Shown one piece after another: positions 24,741 to 37,218 of a stretch of DNA of 64,000 nucleotides. Position 1 is the first letter of the stretch, and each line of letters opens with the position of its first letter. Source of the stretch: Erythrophleum ivorense (Eukaryota; Streptophyta; Magnoliopsida; Fabales; Fabaceae). A program made the translations under genes and the position numbers. The stretch is from the NCBI GenBank assembly GCA_026724425.1, contig JAIUCV010000002.1, positions 5,957,001-6,021,000 on the forward strand. The letters run 5' to 3'. The notes beneath the pieces were generated by a model, which made no database searches, was not told the DNA's origin, and saw only the letters and a list, made by a program, of their open reading frames with translations.

Positions 24741-26499
24741 GTAAATAGAATTCTTTATAAATTTTAAATTAATAAATGTTAAAAATATAGTTATAAATAA
24801 TATATATAATAGTTTAGAAATTTATATATATAATATATTATATATACAATATAATATATGTTTATTCCCTTATCCATTTTCACACGCAAGTGCTTATGTT
24901 TATTCTTAAAGAATACAGATCCTTTGAATTAACAAGCCTTTGAAGTTCGTTTGAAGTAAAATGGTCATGATCATTCAATCTAGCGAACCATTTAAATAAA
25001 AACACGTTAGCTGAAATAATTAAAACATTGCGTTTTGATGCTGAACGAGAAAAGTCTCAGAGTTGATGATATCTGACGCATTGCAAGGCAAAACCTATCA
25101 GAACTTAATCATTTATCTCACACCATCTCCCTCTCGACTCTCTGGTGTAGCTAGTTGGCAATGGCTCTTTCATGGTGTGAACGTGAACGTCGATGGGAAG
25201 CGGGGATCTATATCATATCCAAGGAAGCTATTGTTTTGCCCCTACCTCCGTCAAATTTCTTTAGAAGGTACTGGTTTTCATTTTGCCCTTTCCCTCTTCG
25301 AATTTGTTTAGGTTTGGAAGATAAATTTTGGGTTGGAATAAATAAAAATGATAGGCAATACCTATCAATAGTGCTAGTAACAAGGAGATCTATATTTTCT
25401 TAGATTCTATATGCTAATCTAACACCTTAGTATTTTCAATGGTAGAATCTTAAAATATCTATTTCTAATAGTGTAGAAAAATTATAATTCACAGTATTCT
25501 TATTGTTTCAATTTCAATATTTATAGAATACCAAATTAATTGTTTCAAAATTAGTTATTTCCATCGTTGCTATGGTTAACACTGAAATACAATTTATGTA
25601 GCATATTTGAAATTATACCAAACTGACATCAATTTTGGTTTTGCGTTTGCTCGAATTGTCTTGAGTTTTGGGTTTTTATAAGGTGTTTGTTTTCACTTAT
25701 TTACTTTATCTGTTGACAAGTATAATTACAAAATGATTAGAGCTCAGTTGTTCTAAATTCTAACTATGAATTGTGAGTGGTAGGATTGTAGAATTCATAA
25801 TATGCTTGGCTACTATGATGTTTAAGTTTCCTATCAAACTTGAATGTTTTGGATGCATTCCTGCAGCCTTTTCAAGAAATGAGAGATATAAAACCTTCTT
25901 GTAATTCAAGTATGGACTTCTAGTGTATTAAATGTTGCTGCAGTTTCATATTTGTTGATGTCTTTTGTTTGACTTAGTAAAGTTCAAATTGTTTTAATGG
26001 ATATATGGTCCAAGCTGGAAGTATGCATGTGCAATCATAGTTTTGATTACTTGGATGTATCAAATCCTTTTGTATTTGGTTATATTATGTTTTATAGATG
26101 GGATGGTAATAATAACAATATGAACTGGTAATATTTGTTTAGATTTAAGAACTGGTAAATGCTGCTGAAACCTTTGGTAACTAAAATAGACTTAGGATAT
26201 GGTTATGGTAAAAATTCACGATATGTTGTGATTTTTTGAATTGTGACTTATATAGTGTCTAAATTTCTTGCTTCTACAGTGGCACTTTTGCTTACTACAC
26301 CTATTCAAGAAATAGTTTAGGATATGGTTTAAGATTTTTACTGTCATATTTTGCACCCATTCCAAGTATGGTCCAAGTACATGATGTACTTGCCATTCAA
26401 GCTCTTTATATAAGAAGTTGCATCAGACTTTATACAACCCATTCCAAGTATGGTCTAACTACTTGTTACACCCATCCAAGTACTTGTTGCACTTGCACC
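24741..26499. other. Non-coding stretch left of the FAR1 pseudogene
   Basis: Mostly AT-rich. The part 25060-25310 is less AT-rich and has two overlapping open frames (one starting MALSWCERERRW), but neither resembles a known protein. The phrase ACCCATTCCAAGTATGGTC occurs twice, near 26357 and 26438. Nothing else named. Confidence 0.5.
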
Positions 26500-27690
26500 C
26501 ATTCCAATTGGTCAACCATGCATTATCATGCACCTCGTATGTAGAAAACAAGTTACTCCAAATCACCTCAAACTGTGTTTCATCCTCATATTCATTCAGA
26601 CAAGATTTGAAGTCACGCAAGAAGTGAGATCCATCTTTCATTAAATTGTCAAGGTGTTTAACGCCATTTTGCATCAAATGTCATGTGCAAAGGAAATGCC
26701 AAGTGTCAGGTATCACCTCGTGTATTGCTATAGCCATTGCCTGATCCTAATTAGTAAAAATAGTTTTCGGCCTTTTTTGACGATGTGCTTCCAAAAAAGT
26801 TTTAAACAACCACTTGAATGAGTCAACTATCTCATCATACAATAACGCTGCCCCAAAAATTACTATTCCTCTATAGTGATTGATACGCAAAATAAAGTAA
26901 GTGGTATATGTTGACGGTTTGTACAATATGTTGTGTCAAAACATATAACATCATCAAAATAGGTATAATCAATAAGCATCCTCACATAAGCCCAGAATAC
27001 ATTTATTATTTGTTCATCTATATCTATTTAATACGCATGATAAAATGATAGATTTTTCAATAGTTGTCGTTGGAAGTATTGCAACAAATAATCTACTTCC
27101 GTATATATCAAGCTCCTCTATCTTTTCGTACAAAGATAATTCTTTTAATCCAAGCGAATATAGCCTATATTAGTTCTTTCCCCCACTTGCCTACTTATCA
27201 ACTCAAACGAGGATCTTTGTTGAAGTTCAGAATCATCTGCCAACTCAATCTGATAGCCTTGAATCTCACATACCTTACATTGACATGCCAACATGTGGGT
27301 GGTTTCTGGGAGATGAAATTCATGATTATGTTCTTCCACGAATTCATGCATTCTAAATTTTTAATCCATCTTTGTGAGTCTTATCTTTGCTAAACAATTA
27401 ATTTTAGTCTCTAGTCAAGAATTGACAGTTAGATAATCTCTTTTGTCTTTGCATCGAACTCCTTGTTTACAGTAAACAAATCTACATGTCAAGATGGGCC
27501 CATCTTTCTTGCTCTTATTGGTGTATAGTTTTCTAACACCAAATCTAACTCTCCCCCCATAATCAACCTAAAACTTCTAAGCTGCATCTATGGTATCAAA
27601 TATTATCCCCATTTTAGGCTTCAAGTCAACATCAAAATTAACATTTTTAGTTGACGGACGGATAGATGCACCTAATTCCCTGAAAATTAT
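26500..27690 (-). pseudogene. FAR1-related / MULE transposase pseudogene
   Basis: Read on the minus strand, 27690 to 26500. The N-terminal FAR1 DNA-binding domain is recognisable (VDYGGRVRFGVRKLYTNKSK near 27560; EFVEEHNHEFHLPETTHML near 27340), followed by the start of the MULE transposase core (DYTYFDDVICFDTTY near 26940; GAALLYDEIVDSFKWLFKTF near 26850) and DQAMAIAI and QNGVKHL further on. At least six in-frame stops, a frameshift near 26900, and loss of everything after DNAWL (about 26510) show it is dead and truncated; the SWIM zinc finger is missing. No start codon or flanking terminal repeats were identified. Confidence 0.88.
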
Positions 27691-27842
27691 ATTACAATAT
27701 TTTTTAGAATAATATAGATAATGTTAAAGCATGCTTGTATAAAAAATATATAACACTTAGATTGCAGAAGAAACACTATAATTCATCATTGTCACACTTC
27801 AAATGAATACGAAACAATTGCTGCAAAATGAATATAAAGTTA

Positions 27843-28075
27843 TCAACATCCGCAGCGTTTCAAGGCAGAGGATTGTTTACTCTCAAGCTTCATCTCCATC
27901 ATTGAAGTTATCAACACCTCCCACTTTGCCACATCATCCAAAACGAATTGAAGCGCACCGTTTTGTCTCGCATTTCTTACAGCCTCCAACGTCGACTGCC
28001 ACGTGTTCGCCATCTGCTTCAGCATCTTGATCGAACGGCCATGACCCTTATACTTCAGGCTAACTTCAAAGGCTT
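27843..28075 (-). pseudogene. Unidentified coding fragment
   Basis: A stop-free, well-composed minus-strand frame of about 75 codons, containing GHGRSIKMLKQMANTWQST and GALQFVLDDVAKWEVL. Its composition is protein-like and unlike the AT-rich surroundings. No start codon or splice signals could be assigned, so it is probably a captured or orphaned exon next to the FAR1 pseudogene. I could not name the parent gene. Confidence 0.4.
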
Positions 28076-28551
28076 GTTAATTTGGAGGATTTGTATTCAT
28101 GTTTGAAAGGGCATCCTGCTTCTGTTACCGTTGGCGTTGCTCACACTCATACCTATTATGGGCGAAGAAAAGCTCACTCTCTCAACCATCGCGTGCATGT
28201 TACTCCCCAACCCTTGAACTATCTTCACCTCCTGCAAGTGAGCACACGTGCCACACCTTCACCGAATGGTTGTTTTTATTATTTTTTAAAATAATAAAAA
28301 AATATTATTAAATAAAAATTATAAAAATATAATAGGTATTATATATATTTAAAAAAAATTCTTTCTTTTACAAAACAACCAAATGGAACCTAGAGTGCAT
28401 GGCCAGGTATAGCTTTAATTTTTTTTTTAAAAAGGTAGAGAGCTCAAGATATAGAATTGCATTATGGATGATTTATAAACAGTATAATTCCCTCTTATAT
28501 ATATATATATATATATATATATTAGTTGTCTCCAATAATAAGAATTCTTGC

Positions 28552-28800
28552 AGTAGTTTGTTTTCAAACTTTTTTTATAGGAACTAAAAGAAATGTAAGA
28601 TATTTAAAAATTATAATTAAAAGGATACAAATTATAATTCTAGAAAAAAGTATATTTTAAAATTTTTAACTGTGTAATATAGTTGAAAATTTTAAAATAT
28701 AAGTTTTTATCACAATTAAATTTTTATTTTTTTAATTATAATTTTAAAATATCTTAAATTATTTTTTAGTTCTTAAAAAAATTTAAAAATAAACTACTGC
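28552..28800. mobile_element. Palindromic MITE, family D, copy 2
   Basis: Counterpart of 21628-21881, carried along by the block duplication, same GCAGTAGTTT / AAACTACTGC ends. Confidence 0.65.
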
Positions 28801-30689
28801 ACGTTAAGGTCAGAAAGTACAAAAGTTAAGGTATAATTAACACTTTTATTAAGCTCCAATATATAAAAAGGTAGAGGTTGGTAAATTTTCCCAAAAAATA
28901 AAAAAGTAAAGGTATAATTAACATATTTTTTCTACACAATGGAAAGTTTTATTTTGGCCAGAAATGCAAATTTTGGAATTTTTAACACTAATTATTTTGT
29001 AATGTTATGTAATTGATGTCATATAAGATAATTCTTTTTATATATTTTAGGTTTATATTATTCTTTACAGTATACTTGTTGAATTTATATTTTGACCATT
29101 TATTTTATTAAAAAAAGAATTTTATTAAACGTGTAGTGTTGTAAGAACGGTACCTAAACAATCAATCTAATGTGGAATTGTTAGAATCATTTAATATCGT
29201 AAAATTATATGAAAGAAGATATGTGAAAGAAAAAGTAGTGTATTTTAATTAATTGGAACATATAACAATAAATAACAGTTTATTAATGAAGAGCTTTTAC
29301 ATGCTAAATTTGAACTCTTTGAATATGACTTGTTTCAAACTTGGCAAGTAGATTTTCAAACAAAAGAAAATAATGAAAAACAAAGCTAATAATTCGAACA
29401 ATTGATTCAATGTAATTATTACAATCCAAACAGTTCATACTTTTGGCGGCGAGATTTGACAGAAAATTATGAGATAAACAAAACGTAAACTTTTTGACAA
29501 AGATGGTGGAAAAAATAGGACAAAACAAAGTTTTGTGAAATTGAAAAATGAGACATACCACCCAAAGAAAAAAAAAAGTAATAGATGCTTGATGAAAAAT
29601 GATTCATTAGACAATATTTTCAGTCAACCCTTGTCGTATGACTAATTATACCGAAGTTTTTTCAGAAAGATGATAGATAAAGCTACACAGAACTATCTTT
29701 TTTGTCAACCCTCGTTTGGTATCAGAGAAAGAAAAGAATAGGGGAACAAAATTATTATGTAATATTTGTTATCATTAATCAATCATATTTATTATTATTT
29801 TTTGAAATAAAGATACGAATATTGTTTTTTAGTTATTTTATTTATTTTTTGTTTACTTTCAATTTTATTCATTTTCATTTCATTGCACCAGAAAATTTAG
29901 TAGAACAATCATATAATGCCTTGTTGCAGCATTATCTAATATATCAATTGAAAAAAAAAAAGTCAAAATGCATTTTTTTAACTTTAGATGATGTTATAAA
30001 TAATTTAATAACTTTCAAAATTTTAAAATGAACCATTCAAATTTGAGATTATGCTTGGATAACCATTTATTGTTAATGAGTCTATTATTTTACTAATAAA
30101 AATATAATACTTTAAAAATTACTTATACATAATCAAAAGTTTTTAAGATCATTTACACAAAAAATAAAATTTGAGGGGTCCCTTTAATTTGATGTTTTAC
30201 CATTTTGCTAGTAATTAATGGATTTATCAATGAGGATAATTATTTACATAACAAAAAAAATTTAAAGATTCATTTACAAACTTAAAAAGTTACAAAACTT
30301 TTTATACATGATCTAAAATTTAAAGAGCTATATATGAATTTTGGCCCCCAAAAAAAATTTGGTTAAAGAAAGAACACTAATTTATTAGATATGTAATTAA
30401 AATAGTGGGATTATCGAATTGGGTTGGTAATTTTTTTTTATTTGAAAAACTAACAAGCTAATTTTTTTTCAAGTTGTATCTAAAATTGCAGTTGCTCATC
30501 ATCACAATTGTCAATAGCTACCTATTTTGATAACTATATTCAATCATTTTTTGAGTTATTAAGTATATAAAAAACGTGAACAAAACATGAGTTAATAACA
30601 TTATATGTCATGTATAAAAGGAAGCAATCACTTCGTATACTTGATTTTGTTAATCATAGTAGTCAAAAAGCATTTAAAGAGTATACCAA

Positions 30690-30715
30690 ATATATATATA
30701 TATATATATATATAA
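30690..30715. repeat. (TA)n microsatellite
   Basis: About 13 TA units. The matching place in copy 1 of the block (near 23895) is short, so this expanded after the duplication. Confidence 0.8.
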
Positions 30716-31450
30716 CTAACATGATTATATTGAAGCACGTGAACTCATAAAAAAAACACCCAAATGAGGCCGAGCTACAACAATATATAAGTGAATTGTA
30801 TTTCTAACTCCAAGAATTGTTACATTAAATTAGGATCCTTTGAAGTTCAAAAGATTTTAAAATGGTAAAGTTTAGAGAGAATGAGTATGTTTTGCCTTTT
30901 TATTCTTTATTTTTAATTAAACCCCATACCTCCCTATCTTTTCGTTATTTCACCACGTCAGATAGTAATAACGCAAGAGGTACTTTCCAGTTACATTATG
31001 GTAGGAGGCCTTGGGGGCTCACGATTGTAAGTTTTTCTTTTTGCCCCTCTACTTTCCGATAGGCACCTCTTTTCAAGCCTTTGGCATAAAAGCTTCGATA
31101 TCAAAATGAATCTAAACGAGTATCTAGTCCTAAGCATCCATAGTCGAACATCACATTATATGCAAAATGGAAACATAGGAGTGACCCAACAATTATTCAT
31201 ATTTTGCATATACTTGTGTCAATTTTCCACCAAATTCTAACCATCCTTAGATTATTTAGTAATATTGCTAAAGATATCAATGTTTTGAAAATTAGATCAA
31301 TCATTTAACCAAAGAAAAAATTAGTTCATTGTTCAATAGTTAAACTATAATTGAATAGATTAAACTGTCTCAATAAATATATTATAATTAAAAAAAGGAG
31401 AAAAATGAAAAAAGGCAACCCCATGTTTAGAGGCTTAACCACAGCAAAGA

Positions 31451-32793
31451 ATGCGTTCAGATAGTGGGGGAGATGTGCATGCTGTGCATTTTGGTTAAAC
31501 GCACTGTGTTGGTGTTTCAATTACTGCAATTCGCTTCATCCAATGAGTATCGTCACACCCACACTAACTGATGCATGCGGGCCATTCGATGCAAGAGATC
31601 TCATCCATCCATTCAAAGCCCTTTCAAACGCACCATCTTCTCAAGCTTCATTGCTCTATCCCAGACGAACGCTTTTTAGCTAAGAAAGAAAAATTTTGGT
31701 TTTTCTTAGCCATGGCTATAGCTTTTAATCTTCTACTTTACTACCTTTTCGTGTTCCATCTCTACTATTTCCTTGCCACTACCATTACACACTAGAACAA
31801 AGAAAGCCCAGAGAAAAATCATTTGCCCGATCAACAATCATCTTCTCTAGTGATGTCATCTTTTTCTCTCTAAGTGTATTTTTTATTTGAGATCGAGTTT
31901 GTGTGATCTTGAATGGATTTCTGTTGGTTGAGCTACAGATTTTACAAATTTTGATTTTACAAATGTCAAATGAAAATTTTTATCTTCCATAAGTGTTATG
32001 ATTTTGCAAGTTTTGTTCTGTGTAATAATTGTCTTCTGAACTTTTTTTTGGTGAATTCCTCAAACCTTTTAAGACGTGGGAAGAGTTGCAGATTATGCTG
32101 GATCAATTATCTAAGGGCTTCAAATCCTGTAGACATCATCTTATCATGCTTGTCACATGATTTCAATGTATAAATGTGAAATTGCTTGTGATAGGGCTTG
32201 AATGAAGAAATGTGGCTTTGGGAGATTGAGTTTGCTAGTTTTAGGAGCTTGTCACAGGCCAATACAAGTGAATGTATAAATGTGGTTTCATTCTGAATAC
32301 TGAATCTTTTTCAAGAAGTGGCAAACACAACAATCTTAATCACCTCATGAATTGATATAGTAGCCCCTACAATGACCCTCAACGTTACAAACCCACAAGT
32401 TGCTGAGTGACCCAATAACTGCAAAAAAAGGAGTAATTAATCCATGGGAAAGGAATGAACCCACAACACTGCGCACCTAGCTTCTGACATGAGTGTGAAG
32501 GTTGCCAGAAAAACACGAGCTTTCCTACCTTAATGAAAGGGGGAAATTCATGGAAAAGATGATGATTGATCGGATAAGAGTGTTATGTAATGGCGACAAA
32601 ACAATGCAATGACGGGGGCCTTAAATAGGCGAACAAGATCTCTTGCATCGGAGGGGCCGCTTGCATTAGTTGGTATGGTGTTATGTGACCCATTAGATAA
32701 AGCGAACGGCAAGATTAAATCACTAAAACATATCGTTTAAGCGAAGTGCATAATGTGCACATCTCCCCCGCTATATAGAGAATCTAAACGCAC
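31451..32793. mobile_element. TIR element of 1.3 kb with ~160-bp inverted ends (MULE-like)
   Basis: 31451-31612 and the reverse complement of 32630-32793 align over their length. Shared pieces include TGCGTTYAGAT, GGGGGAGATGTGCA, TTCGCTT and GATGCAAGAGATCT. Long terminal inverted repeats on a short element fit a non-autonomous Mutator-like element; no transposase is inside. The interior (31613-32629) holds no recognisable gene. I could not define the exact ends or a target duplication. Confidence 0.65.
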
Positions 32794-33163
32794 AAGAATC
32801 TAGAATCACCAATAGAAAATGTGTCACATGTCAAGGTTAGAAATAAATAAATAAATAAATAACATGGGGCACACCTATAACTTGTGTGCCAAATGGTTAC
32901 AATTTTTTTTAAAGGCTATGTGTGTGCCATCATTGTTATTTGATATACACAATAATAACAATTATAACACGTACAAGTATTTTTTGCAAAAAATTAAAAA
33001 AATACCTCATTTGTTAAAAATGGCAAATGACAACATAAGAAGAAGGTGATTTGAAAAGGAAGGAAATTTGTCACCAATTAAAAAATAAAAAATCATAATA
33101 TAAAAGAAAAAAAGTTTAACTTTCTTCATTTCTCTTTAGCTATTTGCAACAATATATGACCTA

Positions 33164-33293
<130 letters not shown>

Positions 33294-33545
33294 GAGTTAT
33301 TTAAATATTATGATAAGAATCAATATTAAGGCGAAATTTGCCAACAAATATGAAAAAGTTTTCCCAAATAGTGATAAGCAACAAATATTTTAAATTTCTG
33401 ACATCTCAAAATTTGATTGATTTATTTATTTTTATGGCTTCCTCTTTAATCTTTGGAACAAAATTATTACATTAATATTTCTTTTTCTATAAAACAAGTG
33501 ATTGTAGTACTTGACTTCATTAATTTTTTTTTGGGCGAAAAACTA

Positions 33546-33852
33546 AGGGTCTATTTGGTTTTTTATTTTTAGAACAATTTTTTGTTTTAAGAATAAAAAA
33601 ACTTGTTTAATAATGTGTTTTTAATGAAATGTTTTGCAAAACAAACAAACAAAATTTTATTTTGAAAACAGAAAAATCAGAACATTTTTTTTAGTGTTTT
33701 GTAACTTTTGTTTTGCAGAATCAAAAATAATAATAATAATTACTTTTCAAAACAATGATTCAAATAAATTTTTTAATTTTTTGTTCTCAAATTTGTTTTA
33801 AAAAAATCTATTTAAAAAACATTAAAACAAAAACTGAATCAAACAAACTCTA
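33546..33852 (+). mobile_element. MITE, family E (plus copy)
   Basis: Ends GGGTCTATTTGGTT and AATCAAACAAACTCT are imperfect inverted repeats, as in hAT-type MITEs. Related in reverse orientation to 20655-20930. It abuts the 3' end of the LINE remnant. Confidence 0.6.
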
Positions 33853-33859
33853 AATTTCA

Positions 33860-34555
33860 TTCAAAATAACTAACACAAGCAGTAAATATAATAACATACA
33901 ACCAAAATAACAAAAGAAGGAAATAAAATAGAACTAATAGAAACAAATTAATCAATTTCAAAACACAAAGAGAGAAAACAAAACAACAATAACCAAAAAG
34001 ACACAAACAAAAAAACAAAAGACGAAACCTCTTAATACCTAGTTCCAACAAAACCACATTATTAGCCCAACCTTTCTTTATGCTGCACAAAAGAACTAGC
34101 TTGTAAAAAAATTGAACCAGGATAATAGCTAGAGAGGATGGAGGAACCACTATGCAATCAAAATGGCACATTCTCTTTACAGCCTGAGTTACTAATTAAT
34201 CAATTACAAGATTACCTTTCCTACCAACCAAGAAAAGTGAATATGATGTACATAATTCTTGTGATTGATAGTGTCTTAAATAATGACAACATTACACCAA
34301 TTACAACTTACTAAGGACTCCTTTTGCTATCCTTCAAAGTCAATTAATGAACTAAGAGTCATTTTAGCAGCCAAAGCCTCAGCCATCAACGCAGACTAGC
34401 CATAATTGGCTCACACGAACCTCTCACCATCTCATTGGCACTATTTCTATGTTATACTCTAACGCCAATCAAGTTTCCATGCTTCTTAAATGCATCATCA
34501 ATATTGATCTTAATTTGACCTCCAAGGGAGGAACTCGGTTTTATTAATTATTACA
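33860..34555 (-). pseudogene. LINE remnant with RNase H domain
   Basis: On the minus strand from about 34555: GQIKINIDDAFKKHGN, then NSANEMVRGS, then AKMTLSSLIDFEG, and further on VPPSSLAIIL. These follow the order of the RNase H domain at the C-terminus of plant L1-type LINE polyproteins. Several stops and frameshifts break it. The part 34171-33860 is probably translated 3' UTR. The reverse transcriptase is absent, so it is 5'-truncated, as is usual for LINEs. Confidence 0.72.
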
Positions 34556-35139
34556 AATAATTTTTTACACCCTGGTTGCATTTTATGTTAGATTCCTTCA
34601 ATTAATTAAATGAAAACAATTTTTTTTTTTTAAGGAAGAGAAAAGAAGTGTCAATTTTCTCCCCATCCGTAAAATTTGATTGGATAAATTATTTTCTCTT
34701 CCCATAAAAAATGTCAAAATTAAATTACACAACCCTAAAAAAGTCCGTGGCAAACTATTAGAGTTTGAAGTCTATATTATTTGGTTCTCATGGAAAATTA
34801 GATTATTAAGATTAAATAATCCATTCAACCTCCTGAACATTAGAGCCTGTTTTGACCTAATTAGGCTTTTAAATCCCTTTGTTATTTTGATGTTAACTTG
34901 TTACCTATCAACTTCTATTTGCTTTGTCCATTTCGTGTAAATTATTGTGGTCTTTGGGTTTAATATTAATTTCTTCTCTATGATATATTAAGGGCAGATC
35001 TCCTATTATGCCTCTCAAATAAGGGATTAAAACTTTTTTAAAACTTTACTTAAAAAAAAAAAGCTCATGTACTGCACGCCCACTCTATGCAACAAGTGAT
35101 CTATTTTATATAACACCAGGCTTAGATGTAGTTTCTTGT
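34556..35139. other. AT-rich non-coding stretch
   Basis: No gene seen. The piece 34937-35000 (CTTTGGGTTTAATATTAATT) reappears at 39735-39790, linking the two sides of the 35.9-39.3 kb segment. Confidence 0.5.
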
Positions 35140-35291
35140 ATTCTTGTCATTTGGTCCTTCAATTAAAATATGACAAATATATAATTTTTTAATAATAATA
35201 TGATATGTGCATAGTTTAATTGATAATGATATAGTTATTTGTAAATATCATATACTTATCATGTTTTAATTGGAGAATCTAATGACAAGAA
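35140..35291. mobile_element. MITE-like repeat, family C, copy 2
   Basis: Shares CTTGTCATTTGGTCCTTCAA and AATTAAAATATGACAAA with 4176-4357 and has the mirrored end TAATGACAAGAATAT. Confidence 0.5.
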
Positions 35292-35475
35292 TATAAAAAA
35301 TTGTAGATAATTTTTTTCCCTTTCATATATTAGGGATTACTCTAACTTTTTATAAGTAATGAAATTTATATTTTTTAATTAAAAACATTATCAAATAATA
35401 AAACCTAGTTTTTTTTATAATTTGCCTACATTTTTCAACCAAGTTGTGTCAAACTCCTAGCATTAGATATGATTG

Positions 35476-35477
<2 letters not shown>

Positions 35478-35519
<42 letters not shown>

Positions 35520-35520
35520 T

Positions 35521-35585
<65 letters not shown>
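35478..35585. repeat. Compound microsatellite (AC)n-(TA)n-(GA)n
   Basis: AC 35478-35516, TA 35521-35544, GA 35545-35585. The sequence following it resembles the sequence after a shorter GA run at 39423. Confidence 0.95.
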
Positions 35586-35588
<3 letters not shown>

Positions 35589-36013
35589 AATACGTAACAA
35601 ATAGAAAATTACATAATTCATTGAGAAGGCACATGGCATAATGGAGTCCAAAGGCTCTAAGATTCTTTATTGTAAAGTTCATGTAAATTTTAGAGAAGTA
35701 TAAGAAAAATGAAGGAGTGGGAGAAAAAAGAGAAAACAAGTCCATGTACACTTTTACTTTTTGTTTCATTGTTCCTTTAAAAGTTATAAGAACTTTACAA
35801 TAATAAAATCTAAAGAATCTTTACCCAGTGTTAATGCATTCTCAACATAGTGAAACACTATTTTACAAAAAAAAAAAGATTTTTGTGATGGAAGTTTAAG
35901 CACGATTATTAAAACAACCACAATTTCAAAAAGTATGATTAAATCAAAAACTTAATCACAATTCAAATTAAACCATGGATAAACCATATCTTAGCCACAA
36001 TTTTTTAACCATA

Positions 36014-36290
36014 ACTAAACCATGTGATGGCATAGTCACAATTATAATAAATCATGGCTAAAGCATGGTTTAGCCATGGTTATCATGTCATGGTTATCTA
36101 TCTTATAACTGTGGCTAAACCATATAATGGCATAGTTGCAGTTATAATGAATTGTGACTAAGTTATGACTTAACTAGAGTTATTAGATAACTATGGTTAA
36201 ATCATATGATAACTTAACTAAGGTTATAATAAATCATGACAAAGTTAAAGCTTAGCCACGATTTAATTCTAATCATAATTGAACAATAAG
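36014..36290. repeat. Degenerate tandem repeats, 80-100 bp unit
   Basis: Units starting near 36014, 36114 and 36196 share the pattern 'taaaccat..gat..catag..acaattataataaatcatgactaa'. Related sequence recurs near 39060-39170. Confidence 0.6.
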
Positions 36291-36450
36291 TGATCTTAGA
36301 TCCAATTGATTGTAATAAATTGAGGCTAAAATAACCCTACCATTCTTTCCCCACAAAAAACACACTATAACATATATGGATCATTTCCATTGCTTTTTTC
36401 ATTACTTTCTTCTTTGCCAAATTTGAACTGTTTTAAATTAATTTAGACGG

Positions 36451-36475
36451 TATATATATATATATATATATATAT
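36451..36475. repeat. (TA)n microsatellite
   Basis: About 12 TA units. Confidence 0.8.
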
Positions 36476-36634
36476 TAAGATTTAAAGATAATTTTTTTTA
36501 AACAGAGCAGAATATAAAATAAAAATATTTTTTTAACTACAATTTTAAATAAAAGTAATGTTTAATCTTTTAAAAATAAAATTTAAAGTTGGGCCATTGT
36601 AAAATTTGGATGGTTCAGAATTTATGAGGGATTC

Positions 36635-36956
36635 AGATCTCCTACTCATCATTTCCCTACTCATCCCTTACTCATATTAATCTAAACCGTTAAAATTAAA
36701 TTTAAATAGTCCAGATTTGATATTTTTAATTTTTATATTTTGATATTTTTATTAATTTTAAAAAATAAAAAATAAAATAATTATTTAATTATCATATTTT
36801 AAAATAATAATAATTTAAATTAATTTTTTTAAAAAAAATAAAAGATCAAATTTGGATCGTCCAAATTTAATCTAGAATCTGGACGGTCCAGATTTGAAAG
36901 GCGATCCGGATCCATTTATGAGAGATAGTAATAGAGGGGTTCAAGGGAGAGGATCT
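36635..36956. mobile_element. MITE, family A, copy 2
   Basis: Left end AGATCTCCTACTCATC and right end GGGAGAGGATCT are mirrored; internal GGACGGTCCAGATTTG and TCTAAACCGTT arms match family A at 2780-3039. Confidence 0.5.
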
Positions 36957-37218
36957 ATTCCCCACTAGCAGCCCCTGTTGAACACCGCAGCAGTGAAGAA
37001 GTAAGCAGCCCCCGTTCATGAATGCCGCGGCAGCAAAGACACAAGAGCCTAGACACCATGAGCAGCCCTCCCCCTCATTCACGAAGCATAACGCCGGCCA
37101 ACGTAGATTCCGGCCACCCACCTCATGACCCAATGGTTTGTGACCCATCTCCCTTCTTTTTTTTTTCTGTTTTTTTTTTTTTTTCGTTTAACGTCAATAG
37201 ATTAGAAACAAAACAGCA

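Larger units (their letters stand above)
28275..31390 (+). repeat. Large direct duplication, copy 2
   Basis: Same orientation as 21345-24740. It has a 40-bp insertion near 28840-28880 and lacks about 100 bp present in copy 1 near 22110-22210. Continuous match to about 30945, then again from about 31270. Confidence 0.8.

Noticed and set aside
21345..31390. Idea that the two block copies are the LTRs of one giant retroelement
   Set aside because: Both copies contain the primer-like motif in their middle and not at an edge, no TG...CA ends or purine tract were found, and the inner DNA is a FAR1/MULE relic and not gag-pol.
33857..34171. 104-codon minus-strand frame as a membrane protein gene
   Set aside because: It is the tail and 3' UTR of the LINE remnant; the hydrophobic run comes from T-rich DNA.
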